Under the pieces are notes generated by a model that saw only the letters and a program-made list of their open reading frames with translations, made no database searches and was not told where the DNA came from. A stretch of DNA of 58,734 nucleotides. Source: Xanthomonas cannabis pv. cannabis (GTDB lineage Bacteria > Pseudomonadota > Gammaproteobacteria > Xanthomonadales > Xanthomonadaceae). The DNA lies in NCBI RefSeq assembly GCF_000802365.1, contig NZ_JSZE01000094.1, positions 1-58,734 on the forward strand. The letters are read 5' to 3'. Position 1 is the stretch's first letter; each line of letters starts with the position of its first letter. The position numbers were made by a program, and so were the translations under genes. Shown here piece after piece: positions 51,091 to 58,734 of the stretch.

Positions 51091-52110
51091 GTGACTACCC
51101 GCAGGAAGGAAGCGCTTGTCCCGCATGTTGCCGCCGCCGCATGCACGGGCGCCATCCTGTTTTTCCTGGCCTGCCTGTTGCTGTACATGCCGGCGCCGCG
51201 CCAGACCCTGCAACACGGCGACAGGTTGCAGGTGTATTTCGTGCCACGGCCGCAAGAGGCGCCCCCCACACCGCAGGAACCGCCGCAGGAACCCGAGCGC
51301 AAACCGCGCGCTGCGGCAGTGTCGGCTACGCGCACGGCGCCGCCACCCACGCGCACCCCGCCGCCACCCACGCGCACCCCGCCACCGCAGCGGCAGGTGG
51401 CCGCCGCCGATGCGCCCGCCAGCGACGCCATGGCGGCTCAGCTGTATACCCGCGAAGGGCGTCTGCGCATTGCGCAGGTGGACCCGATGGCACAGACCGG
51501 CGGCGCGGCGCCGCCGGGCATGACCGACGAGCGCGCGCAGGCCAAGGCGCGCAACGTGATGGAGCGGGTCAACCCGGTGCAGTACCAGGACACCCGCTTT
51601 GCCAAGGACTGGAAGAGTGATGGCACGCTGGGCGATGTGGCGATGCAGGAAATGAATCGCGGCATGAAGAAGTTCAACGACATGCTCAACGGGCCGCAGA
51701 CGCAGGTGGCCAAGGCCCGTCCGCCGCCGGAGGTGCGCTTCAATCCGGCGCTGGCCGGCAAGCAGGCCGAGATGGGCAGCGAGGCGACCGGCGATGCGTA
51801 CAAGGCCGCGCCGATCGCGCATGAGACACCGCCGGATCTCAAGGGCGAAGCCAGCCGCCGCATCCGCGAAGCGCTGGCCGCGCTGGAGCAGCGCAGCGCG
51901 CGTTGCGATGCGTCCAAGCGCAAATCCCTGTTGTCGCCGGTGCGCACGCATCTGGGCGATCTGGAGCGTGCCGAGCACGCCTTGAACAACGGCGCCGACC
52001 CGGTGATGGCCGCACAAATGCTGCCGCGCCAGGCCGACAGCGCCTACGATCTGGCCCGCCGCGCGCTGTGGTACGCGGACCGCCAGTTGAAGCAGTGTGC
52101 GATCGGGTGA
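51091..52110 (+). CDS. Membrane-anchored protein with Pro/Thr-rich linker, function unknown
   Basis: 339 residues from GTG 51091. One N-terminal membrane helix (VAAAACTGAILFFLACLLLYM) is followed by a Pro-rich linker (PQEAPPTPQEPPQEP and two copies of PPPTRTP). A helical C-terminal domain has YQDTRFAKDWKSDGTLGDVAMQEMNRG and two Cys (RCDAS and KQCAIG) that may pair. The layout recalls TonB-type envelope-spanning proteins, but the TonB C-terminal domain is missing. The linker is coded by 21-bp tandem repeats at about 51340-51383 and may vary in length between strains. I do not recognise the family. Confidence 0.7.
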   Translation: MTTRRKEALVPHVAAAACTGAILFFLACLLLYMPAPRQTLQHGDRLQVYFVPRPQEAPPTPQEPPQEPERKPRAAAVSATRTAPPPTRTPPPPTRTPPPQRQVAAADAPASDAMAAQLYTREGRLRIAQVDPMAQTGGAAPPGMTDERAQAKARNVMERVNPVQYQDTRFAKDWKSDGTLGDVAMQEMNRGMKKFNDMLNGPQTQVAKARPPPEVRFNPALAGKQAEMGSEATGDAYKAAPIAHETPPDLKGEASRRIREALAALEQRSARCDASKRKSLLSPVRTHLGDLERAEHALNNGADPVMAAQMLPRQADSAYDLARRALWYADRQLKQCAIG

Positions 52111-52360
52111 GTGGTGCAGTGAATGCGTTTGGGTGCAGCTGACCAGCAGTGGCGGGCAAACCCTCTCTAAGGCTGTACCGATGGCGGCAACGTATCGATC
52201 ACACTCGCAGCGTTGACGTGTGACGGTGATTGAGTCGATTCCGCAGTGCCCTCACCGCTTGCGGGACCCGCACTGACTCCGTCCATGGAGGCTCCTTGGC
52301 GGCATCCATGCCGCCATTGGTTGCCTTGTTTAAAACCATGCACACCAACCATCTCTGATG

Positions 52361-52473
52361 GTCCTTGCCCGCCCACCGTCGCGGGACCTTACGCGGCATG
52401 GATGCCGCGTAAGAGCCTACATGGACGTACTTGCGGCGTGTCCTACGATGGTGGGCGGGCAAGGGCCCTGCAG
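52361..52473. repeat. 113-bp palindromic MITE-like element, copy 1
   Basis: It starts GTCCTTGCCCGCCCACC and ends with the near reverse complement GGTGGGCGGGCAAGGGCC-CTGCAG. In the centre TTACGCGGCAT-GG-ATGCCGCGTAA (52389-52412) is a perfect 11-base inverted repeat. Copy 2 follows 84 bp later and differs at only two positions. The 52111-52901 stretch holds no gene. A weaker palindrome, GGCGGCAT-CC-ATGCCGCC at about 52293-52310, uses similar letters. Confidence 0.85.
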
Positions 52474-52557
52474 CAAACTCACAGCATCGAGGACACCGCA
52501 TCGGAGAGTTTGCTGACTGTTTTTATTGAGAGCTATGCACACTGATCATCTCGACTG

Positions 52558-52670
52558 GTCCTTGCCTGCCCACCGTCGCGGGACCTTACGCGGCATGGAT
52601 GCCGCGTAAGAGCCTACATGGACGTACTTGCGGCGTGTCCTGCGATGGTGGGCGGGCAAGGGCCCTGCAG
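52558..52670. repeat. 113-bp palindromic MITE-like element, copy 2
   Basis: Same orientation as copy 1, 111 of 113 bases identical by eye; the differences are T for C in the left arm and G for A in TCCTACG. The central perfect palindrome lies at 52586-52609. The bases just upstream (CTATGCACACTGATCATCTCGACTG) also resemble those upstream of copy 1, so the duplicated unit may be longer than 113 bp. Confidence 0.85.
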
Positions 52671-52901
52671 CCAAACCTGGCGTTGGCAACCGATTGATTG
52701 AAGAAGTAAGGCAGTCTTCGTCAGGTATCGGGAATAGAACCCCTCCCGCCGGGGCGAGAAGGCGCGGCTTTCGCGGCAAGGGCGCGTGTGCCTTGGAGCG
52801 CCCCCGACGCAAGCGCGGTTGGAGGCGCGCAGCGGGAGTTGTGAGGGCACATCTATGAAACGGCGGATCAGCCGTCAGCCGGACTGTCGCCCCGCGCTAC
52901 A

Positions 52902-53849
52902 TCAGGCGCTGGGCCCGTCCTGCGCCAGACTCTGCCGATAGCGGTCTTTCTCGACACTCAGCGCGACTTCCGCGCGCAGGAACACCTGCCCGATCGGCTC
53001 GTCGCCACGGGTTGCCTGCGCCTGGCCGATCAGCACCGTCAGCCCGTGCGCATGCTGCTGCTGGGCGATGTCGCGCAGGCGCTGCAGCTTCTGTTCGGCA
53101 TTGGGATCGCGCAGTACCGCGATGAATTCGGCGCTGTCGGTCACGCGGTCCACACTGTCGCCGTTGGCTTGCGCCTGCGCGGCCAGGGCCTGGTCGAGCT
53201 GTTGCAAGGCGCGACCCAGGAGCCGCTCGCTCTGTTTTTCAGCCAGCGCGGCCAGTTCCTGCACTTCCAGGATCACCAGGTAATAGCCGGTGTCGGCGGC
53301 GGCCGGGGCGGCAACCGGTGCAACCGGCTGCAGGATCGCCTCGCGCTCGAGCTGCAACTCGCGCTTGCGCTCGTCCAGCAGGCGCATGGTGACGCGTGCC
53401 AATGCCTGCAGCCCGGTGCGTTGAATGTCGGTGAGCGTGCGCGGCTCGGTGTCGAGCACGCAGACGGTGCCCAATGCCACGCCGTCGGAGGTAACCAGCG
53501 GCATGCCGGCATAGAAGCGCGCGCCGGTCTCGCCGGTGACGACCGAGACATCGGCAAAGCGGCTGTCCTGGGTGAGGTCGCGCACTTCCATCAATTGCTC
53601 GGGGCTGCGGATGGCGTGATCGCACACGGCTTGGCTGCGGTCGGTCTGCTGCATGCCCAGGCCGAGCTGGGCCTTGAACCATTGGCGGTCGCGATCGACC
53701 AGCGACATCAGTGCGATCGGCGTGTTGCACAGCGAGGCCGCCACCTGCACCACGTCCTGGTAGGTGTCCTCGGGCAGGCTGTCGACGATGCGATAGCCGT
53801 CCAGGACCTGTTGGCGGGAGGCTTCGTCAGCCAGGGGCATTTGCTTCAT
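52902..53849 (-). CDS. GAF-domain protein with degenerate GGDEF-like C-terminus
   Basis: 315 residues. The GAF domain (about residues 15-165) has LPEDTYQDVVQVAASLCNTPIALMSLVDRDRQWFKAQLG, then CDHAIRSPEQLMEVRDLTQDSRFAD and FYAGMPLVTSDGVALGTVCVLD. The C-terminal part (about 185-310) aligns by eye with a GGDEF fold: YYLVILEVQELAALAEKQ at the first strand, DRVTDSAEFIAVLRD where R-x-GGDEF stands, and VFLRAEVALSVEKDRYRQ at the RAD-x-AL-x-x-AK-x-x-GR end. GGDEF has become DSAEF, so no cyclase activity is expected. It may bind a ligand through GAF and act as a signalling partner. The GAF part is paralogous to that of the gene at 57229. Confidence 0.78.
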   Translation of the reverse strand: MKQMPLADEASRQQVLDGYRIVDSLPEDTYQDVVQVAASLCNTPIALMSLVDRDRQWFKAQLGLGMQQTDRSQAVCDHAIRSPEQLMEVRDLTQDSRFADVSVVTGETGARFYAGMPLVTSDGVALGTVCVLDTEPRTLTDIQRTGLQALARVTMRLLDERKRELQLEREAILQPVAPVAAPAAADTGYYLVILEVQELAALAEKQSERLLGRALQQLDQALAAQAQANGDSVDRVTDSAEFIAVLRDPNAEQKLQRLRDIAQQQHAHGLTVLIGQAQATRGDEPIGQVFLRAEVALSVEKDRYRQSLAQDGPSA

Positions 53850-54161
53850 CGAATAAGCCAGGCAAGCGCGAGCGAGAAAGATGTAACGATACCGGCACCG
53901 CCGATAACGCGGCGTGGATTTGCCATGCGCCCGAGCACGGCCTGCAGGGCGGATTCAGATCCGCATCCCCGCCGCGCTGCGCAGGCTAGGGGACATGCAA
54001 CCGGCGGACTGAAGCGCCGGCGCAAGATTTCAAACCCGAGTGCGATGCCTGCGCATTGCACGCAGGAACCGGGAACTCATACGCACACGCACCATTGCGT
54101 ACCGCGCATGTGGAAACGGCGCGGCTCGAAAGCCGCGCCGTCGGTGTGCGACTGACCAGCC
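53850..54161 (-). terminator. Intergenic stretch with strong terminator of the M16 peptidase gene (54117-54140)
   Basis: CGGCGCGGCT (54117-54126) and AGCCGCGCCG (54131-54140) make a perfect ten-base stem with a four-base loop. On the minus strand TTTCC follows. It lies 21 bp after the M16 stop codon. The remainder of the 312-bp stretch has no gene. Confidence 0.75.
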
Positions 54162-57041
54162 TCAGCGCTTGACCGGCTTGCCGTCCACGTCCAGCACCTG
54201 CACCTCACCGAGCTTGAGCGCACGCACCGGGGCTTCGATCTTCTTCAGGTCGCCCACGATCACCCAGGTCATCGCGTTGGGCGCGATGATTTCCTTGATG
54301 GCTTTTTGCGCGGCCGGCTGGTCGATCGCTTCCAGGCGCGGCTTGAGCGTCTGCACGTAGTCATCGGGGCGATCGAACTGCACGATGCCTTCGATCGCGC
54401 CCAGCACCGCGCCGGTGGTTTCGAAGCTGCCGGGCAGGGCGCGGATGCGCTGATTCTTGATCTTCTCGATCTCGTCGTTGGACAGCGGCTTGTCGCCGAT
54501 GATGGCGGTGGCTTCCTTGAAGATCTCGTTGGCCGATTCGGCGGTCTTGTCGGTCTGCACCGGTGCCGAGAACAGGTAGGGCCGCTGGCCCTGCGCATCC
54601 ACCATCTGGGTGCGCGCACCGTAGGCCCAGCGCTTGTTCTCGCGCAGGTTCATGTTCAGGCGCGAGGTAAAGGTGCCGCCGAAGGCGCCGTTGGCAACAC
54701 CGATCGCCAGGTTGTCCGGTGCCCTGGTGGACGGGGCCAGCAAGCCGGCCAGGATCACCGACTGCGGTGCGTCCGGGCGGTTGATCAGGTACACGCGCGG
54801 CTTGGGCTGTGCGGCGACGTTGGCCAGGTTTTTCTTCGGCAACGCCGTCGCCGGGGCCTTCCAGTCGCCGAACGCGGCATCGAGCTGGGGGATGATCTGC
54901 GCCAGCGTGGTGTCGCCGGCCACCAGGATGCGCAGGTTGTCCGGACGCAGCCACTGGCTGTGGAACCGCTGCAGGTCCTGCGCGTTGAGGCTCTTGATCG
55001 CCGCCTCGGTGCCGCTACCGGTGAGCGGGATGCCGTACGGATGCTGGTTGCCGAACAGCAGCGGCGGCAGCGCGCGCAGGCCCAGGCTGTTGGGCTGGGT
55101 CTTTTCCTGGGCGATGCCGGCCAGCCACTGGCCGCGCACGCGCTCGATGTCGGCGGCCTTGAACGCGGGATTGCGCACGATGTCGGAAAACAGCTGCAGC
55201 GAGGGCTGCAACTGGTCGTTGAGCGCATCCAGCGAGGCGCTGCAGCTGTCCAGATCGCAGCCCACCGACGTGATGGCGCCCAGCCGCTGGCGGCGCTGCG
55301 CCACTTCCACCGAATCCAGCGCAGCGGTGCTCTCGTTCATCAGCGCGGCGCTGAAGCTGGCGGTGCCGAGCTTATTGCCCTGGTCTGCGGCGTAGCCGGC
55401 GTCGAACAGCAGCTCCACCTGGGTCACCGGAATGGTGTGGCGCTCGGCCAGGATCACCTCGATGCCGTTCTTCAACTTGCCGCGCTGCAACTGCGGGAAG
55501 CTCAGGTCCGGGAATTGATCGGTCTGCGGCACGCCCTTGCTGCGATCGAGCGTGCTGGCGACGGTCTTGTACTTGCCCGCAGCCGGCAGCTTCGGCGCCG
55601 GCTTGCCGGCTTCTTCGCCGCGTGCAACCACCGCCTTGTCCTCGGCGGCTGGGTCGAAGTCCTTGCCGGCCGGCAGCACGGTGAGCAGGTAGTCGCCCTT
55701 GCCAAACCAGGTGGCAGCGGCCTGCTTGACGCTGTCCACGGTGGCGGCCTGGCCGCGTTGCAGGTCTTTCTTGTAGGCGCCCGGGTCGCCGCGGTAGACC
55801 TGGCCTTCAGCCAGGATCACCGCCTTGCCACTGAAGCCGCCGACCTTTTCCAGCCCGCGCACGAAGCCGGCGCGGTAGGCCACCTGCGCGCGCTGCAATT
55901 CGTCGGTGGTCGGGCCCTGTGCGATGAACTTCTTGAGTTCCTCGTCGATGATCGCCTCGACCTTGGCCGGGTCCACACCGTCCTTGACGTCGGCCTGGAT
56001 CTGCACCTGGCTGGACAGCGCGAACGGCTGCACCGAGGCGGAGACGTCGTCCACCAGGTTGTCCTGGTAGACCAGGCGCTGGTACAGCCGCGAGGTCTTG
56101 CCGCCGCCGAGCACGGTGGTGGCCAGGTCCAGCTGGATCACATCGTCGGTGCCCAGCTGCGGCGCGGCCCAGGTGCGGTAGATGCGCGGCTGCGAGACAT
56201 GGTCGTGCTGCACGCCGCGCTTCTGCGCGGGCAGCGGGGTCACCCAGGGCTGCTGACGCGCCACCGGCTTGCCGGACGGGATATCGCCAAAATACTGCGC
56301 GGCCTTGGCGCGCGCCTGCGCCACGGTGATGTCGCCGGCCAGCACCAGGGTGGTGTTGGCAGCGCCGTAGTTGTCGTTGAACCACTGCTTGACGTCGCCC
56401 AGCGACGCTGCGTCCAGATCCTCCATCGAGCCGATGGTGTCGTGCTGGTAGGGATGGTTGGCCGGGAACAGGTTGGACAGGATGTTCTGGTCCACGCGGC
56501 CGTAGGGGCGGTTTTCGCCCTGGCGCTTTTCGTTCTGCACCACGCCGCGCTGGGTATCGAGTTCTTCCTGGCCGATCGCCCCGAGCAGGTGGCCCATGCG
56601 GTCCGATTCCAGCCACAGCGCGGTGTCCAGCGCGGTGGTCGGCACGGTTTCGAAATAGTTGGTGCGGTCGAACCAGGTGGTGCCGTTCATGTCGGTGGTG
56701 CCGACCTTTTCCAGCGGCGCAAAGAAGCTGCCCTTGTTGTTTTCCGAGCCAGAGAACATCAGGTGCTCGAACAGGTGCGCAAAGCCGGTCTTGCCGGCCG
56801 GCTCGTCGCCGGAGCCGATGTGGTACCAGATGCTCACCGCCACCACCGGCGCCTTGTGGTCTTCATGCACCACCACGGTCAGGCCGTTGGGCAGGGTGAA
56901 GCGGGTGTAGGCGATGTCGGGAATGGCGCTGCTGGCCGCGCTCCTGGACAGGCTGGCCGGGGCGGCAGCGACGGCGGGGGCAACGGTACCGGTGACGACA
57001 CCGAGCACACCGGCGATCAACAGGGACAGCGGACGCAGCAT
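54162..57041 (-). CDS. M16 family zinc metallopeptidase (two-domain-pair pitrilysin type), exported
   Basis: 959 residues from ATG 57041, with GGAG upstream, signal peptide LLIAGVLGVVTGTVAPAVAAA. The first half holds the inverted zinc motif HLFEH at residues 89-93 and the third ligand Glu171 in GVVQNEKRQGENRPYG. The second half (from about residue 510) repeats the fold without the zinc site, GIEVILAERHTIPVTQVELLFDAGYAAD, as usual in this family. It would degrade peptides in the periplasm. A strong terminator follows and the gene stands alone between two GAF-domain genes. Confidence 0.93.
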   Translation of the reverse strand: MLRPLSLLIAGVLGVVTGTVAPAVAAAPASLSRSAASSAIPDIAYTRFTLPNGLTVVVHEDHKAPVVAVSIWYHIGSGDEPAGKTGFAHLFEHLMFSGSENNKGSFFAPLEKVGTTDMNGTTWFDRTNYFETVPTTALDTALWLESDRMGHLLGAIGQEELDTQRGVVQNEKRQGENRPYGRVDQNILSNLFPANHPYQHDTIGSMEDLDAASLGDVKQWFNDNYGAANTTLVLAGDITVAQARAKAAQYFGDIPSGKPVARQQPWVTPLPAQKRGVQHDHVSQPRIYRTWAAPQLGTDDVIQLDLATTVLGGGKTSRLYQRLVYQDNLVDDVSASVQPFALSSQVQIQADVKDGVDPAKVEAIIDEELKKFIAQGPTTDELQRAQVAYRAGFVRGLEKVGGFSGKAVILAEGQVYRGDPGAYKKDLQRGQAATVDSVKQAAATWFGKGDYLLTVLPAGKDFDPAAEDKAVVARGEEAGKPAPKLPAAGKYKTVASTLDRSKGVPQTDQFPDLSFPQLQRGKLKNGIEVILAERHTIPVTQVELLFDAGYAADQGNKLGTASFSAALMNESTAALDSVEVAQRRQRLGAITSVGCDLDSCSASLDALNDQLQPSLQLFSDIVRNPAFKAADIERVRGQWLAGIAQEKTQPNSLGLRALPPLLFGNQHPYGIPLTGSGTEAAIKSLNAQDLQRFHSQWLRPDNLRILVAGDTTLAQIIPQLDAAFGDWKAPATALPKKNLANVAAQPKPRVYLINRPDAPQSVILAGLLAPSTRAPDNLAIGVANGAFGGTFTSRLNMNLRENKRWAYGARTQMVDAQGQRPYLFSAPVQTDKTAESANEIFKEATAIIGDKPLSNDEIEKIKNQRIRALPGSFETTGAVLGAIEGIVQFDRPDDYVQTLKPRLEAIDQPAAQKAIKEIIAPNAMTWVIVGDLKKIEAPVRALKLGEVQVLDVDGKPVKR

Positions 57042-57228
57042 GTGACACTCCAGAACAGGGCAATCGGCCGAGGGTAGTGGCTGCTCGGCGGCGCCGCAAA
57101 TGCAGGGCTGTGGACCACGCGTTTGGCTGCCGGTTAAGCGGGCGCCGCCGCACGTGCTCAAGTTGACCATCGCTTCGCCGTTACTTCGGGCGACCTACCC
57201 TCGCCAGACGCTATCCGCCAAGCACGCC

Positions 57229-58734
57229 ATGACCGTCCTGTTGCCGCCCGTGCCGATTCCCGCCGACGACGCCCTGCGCGTGGACGCGGTGCGTCGGCTG
57301 GGCGTGCTGGATACCGAGGCCGAGGCCGAATTCGACGACATCGCCTGGCTGGCGGCGCATGTCACCGGCGCGCCGATGGCGCTGGTGTCGCTGCTGGATG
57401 CCGACCGCCAGTGGTTCAAGGCGCGCTGCGGCACCGACCTGGAAGGCACCCCGCGCAGTGTGTCGTTCTGTTCGCACACGGTGATGGGCACCGAACTGAT
57501 GGAGGTGCCGGACGCCGAGGCCGACCCGCGCTTTGCGCAGAACCCGTTGGTGACGGCGGCCCCTGGCGTGCGCTCATACGTGGGCGTCCCGTTGATCGGC
57601 CGCGAGGGCTACGCCTACGGCACCTTGTGCACCCTCAGTACCAAATCGCGCGTGCTCGATGAGCAGCAGAAGCAGGCCTTGATCCGGCTGGCGCGCCAGG
57701 CCGCCAAGCAGCTGGAGGCGCGCCGCGACCGGCTGGCCGCGCAGGCGCAGCGGCAGACCCTGAGCATGTTGCTGGAAGCCATGCCTGACGGCGTGGTGGC
57801 CTGCGGCACCGACGGGTTGCTGCGCGAGTTCAACCATGCCGCGCGGCAATGGCATGGCACCGACCCGCGGGTGCTGCCGCCGGCGCAATGGGCGCAGCAT
57901 TTCGACCTGTATACCGCCGACGGCAATGGCTTGCTGCCTACCGAGGCCATTCCGCTGGTGCGCGCCTGGCGCGGCGAACACGTGCGCAACGCCGAGCTGG
58001 TGATCCGTGCCAACGGGCAGGCGGCGCGCACCGTGCTGTGCAACGCGGACCCGGTGGTCGGCGACCAGGGCACCGCGCTGGGCGCGGTGTGCGTGATGCA
58101 CGACATCACCGAGCTCAGGGATGCGTCGGCAGCCCTGTCTGCCGAGCGCGCGCGGCTGCAGGCGCTGGTGGATGCCTCGCAGGACGTGGCGATCATCGCC
58201 TTCGATCCGCGTGGCCGGATCGAGTTGTTCAACCCCGGTGCCGAGCAACTGCTGGGCTACACCGCCGAAGAGGTGCTGGGTCGCTGCCCGGCGCAGTTCC
58301 ACCTGCAGGCCGAGCTGGACCGCCACATGGCCACGCTGGCGTTGTCGCCTGCGTCGTACGTGAAGCTGGCCGCGGCCGCTGCCGGCGATGTGCTGGCAGA
58401 GGAAATCTGGACGTTGGTGCGCAAGGACGGCGAATTGCGCCGCGTGCGGCTGTGTTTCAACGTCATCCACGACGCACAGCAGGGGCTGGCCGGATACCTG
58501 GCCATGGCCATCGACGTCACGGCCGAGCTGCAGGCACAGGCGGCCGCACAGCTGGCCGCCGAGCGTTTCACCGGTGCCTTCGAAACCGCGCCGCAGGGCA
58601 TGGCGATCGTCTCGCTGGAGGGCGCGTGGCGCGACGTCAATCCTTCCCTGTGCAGCATTCTTGGCTATTCGCGCGAGCAGCTGTTGCGCACCACCTTCCA
58701 GCAGATCACCCATCCGGACGACCTGCAGCTGGAT
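57229..58734 (+). CDS. GAF-PAS-PAS-PAS signalling protein, N-terminal part (continues beyond the window)
   Basis: At least 502 residues from ATG 57229. A GAF domain (about residues 15-170) has RRLGVLDTEAEAEFDDIAWL, VSLLDADRQWFKARCG, FCSHTV and YVGVPLIGREGYAYGTLCTL. PAS 1 starts LSMLLEAMPDGVVACGTDG; PAS 2 has LVDASQDVAIIAFDPRGRIELFNPGAEQLLGYTAEEVLG; PAS 3 has AFETAPQGMAIVSLEG then LCSILGYSREQLLRTTFQQITHPDD. No signal peptide. The output domain lies outside the window; GGDEF/EAL or a histidine kinase are the usual choices. It is divergent from the M16 gene. Confidence 0.88.
   Translation, partial: MTVLLPPVPIPADDALRVDAVRRLGVLDTEAEAEFDDIAWLAAHVTGAPMALVSLLDADRQWFKARCGTDLEGTPRSVSFCSHTVMGTELMEVPDAEADPRFAQNPLVTAAPGVRSYVGVPLIGREGYAYGTLCTLSTKSRVLDEQQKQALIRLARQAAKQLEARRDRLAAQAQRQTLSMLLEAMPDGVVACGTDGLLREFNHAARQWHGTDPRVLPPAQWAQHFDLYTADGNGLLPTEAIPLVRAWRGEHVRNAELVIRANGQAARTVLCNADPVVGDQGTALGAVCVMHDITELRDASAALSAERARLQALVDASQDVAIIAFDPRGRIELFNPGAEQLLGYTAEEVLGRCPAQFHLQAELDRHMATLALSPASYVKLAAAAAGDVLAEEIWTLVRKDGELRRVRLCFNVIHDAQQGLAGYLAMAIDVTAELQAQAAAQLAAERFTGAFETAPQGMAIVSLEGAWRDVNPSLCSILGYSREQLLRTTFQQITHPDDLQLD

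Noticed and set aside
52361..52670. CRISPR array or tandem genes
   Set aside because: Only two 113-bp copies with internal palindromes and no coding frame; no cas genes.
54306..57077. 923-residue open frame on the plus strand
   Set aside because: Antisense of the M16 peptidase, which has the zinc motif and signal peptide on the other strand.

Overview
The window reads as chromosomal DNA of a plant-associated Xanthomonas. The genes are GC-rich and tightly packed. Two predicted toxins carry the C-terminal signal used by the Xanthomonadaceae type IV secretion system. There is a xanthomonin-type lasso peptide cluster, a GH5-expansin fusion, periplasmic trehalase, arabinanase, several S9 peptidases and GTAG-type REP hairpins. 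Species cannot be fixed from the sequence alone.

Left end (1-4.6 kb): the tail of a SymE-like toxin gene, then two lipoprotein/effector pairs. The first effector has an HEIGH zinc-protease motif and a clear VirD4-interacting C-terminal domain. The second has a DAFRHAY/DLWNNE-type domain. Each is preceded by a small lipoprotein gene, the order expected for an immunity/effector pair. A convergent cysteine-rich exported protein follows. No secretion machinery lies in the window.

Lasso peptide island (5.2-15.3 kb): the plus strand carries an ECF sigma factor, a strikingly short FecR-like anti-sigma factor, a TonB-dependent receptor and a lasso-peptide isopeptidase. Convergent on the minus strand lie two tandem precursor genes, a fused RRE/leader-peptidase B gene and an asparagine-synthetase-like cyclase C gene, with a GntR-type regulator upstream. 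The cores (GGPLAGEEIGGFNVPG... and GGPLAGEEMGGITALG...) predict the very small seven-residue ring typical of xanthomonins. The whole forms a make/sense/import/degrade circuit without a dedicated ABC exporter. A perfect palindrome precedes the first precursor and a perfect hairpin separates the precursors from the enzymes.

Middle (15.5-38 kb): housekeeping and metabolic genes. These are an HSL-family esterase, a DUF1932 dehydrogenase, a zinc-ribbon SDR, a xi-class GST, DUF4126 and DUF3817 membrane proteins, a truncated esterase remnant, a YiiX-like hydrolase, two S9 peptidases, a DUF1615 lipoprotein, a GGDEF cyclase with periplasmic-type N-terminus, an Rrf2 regulator with a thioredoxin-reductase-like flavoprotein, a methyltransferase and an EamA transporter.

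Right part (38-58.7 kb): a cyclohexadienyl dehydratase gene broken by one amber codon, a GH5-expansin protein whose GH5 domain has lost both catalytic glutamates, an amino-acid permease, CorA, AIM24, GH43 arabinanase, trehalase, DUF72, a Fpg/Nei glycosylase, a Pro-rich membrane protein, a pair of nearly identical 113-bp palindromic elements, and an M16 peptidase flanked by two GAF-domain signalling genes, the second running off the window. No tRNA, rRNA, CRISPR array or transposase was seen.
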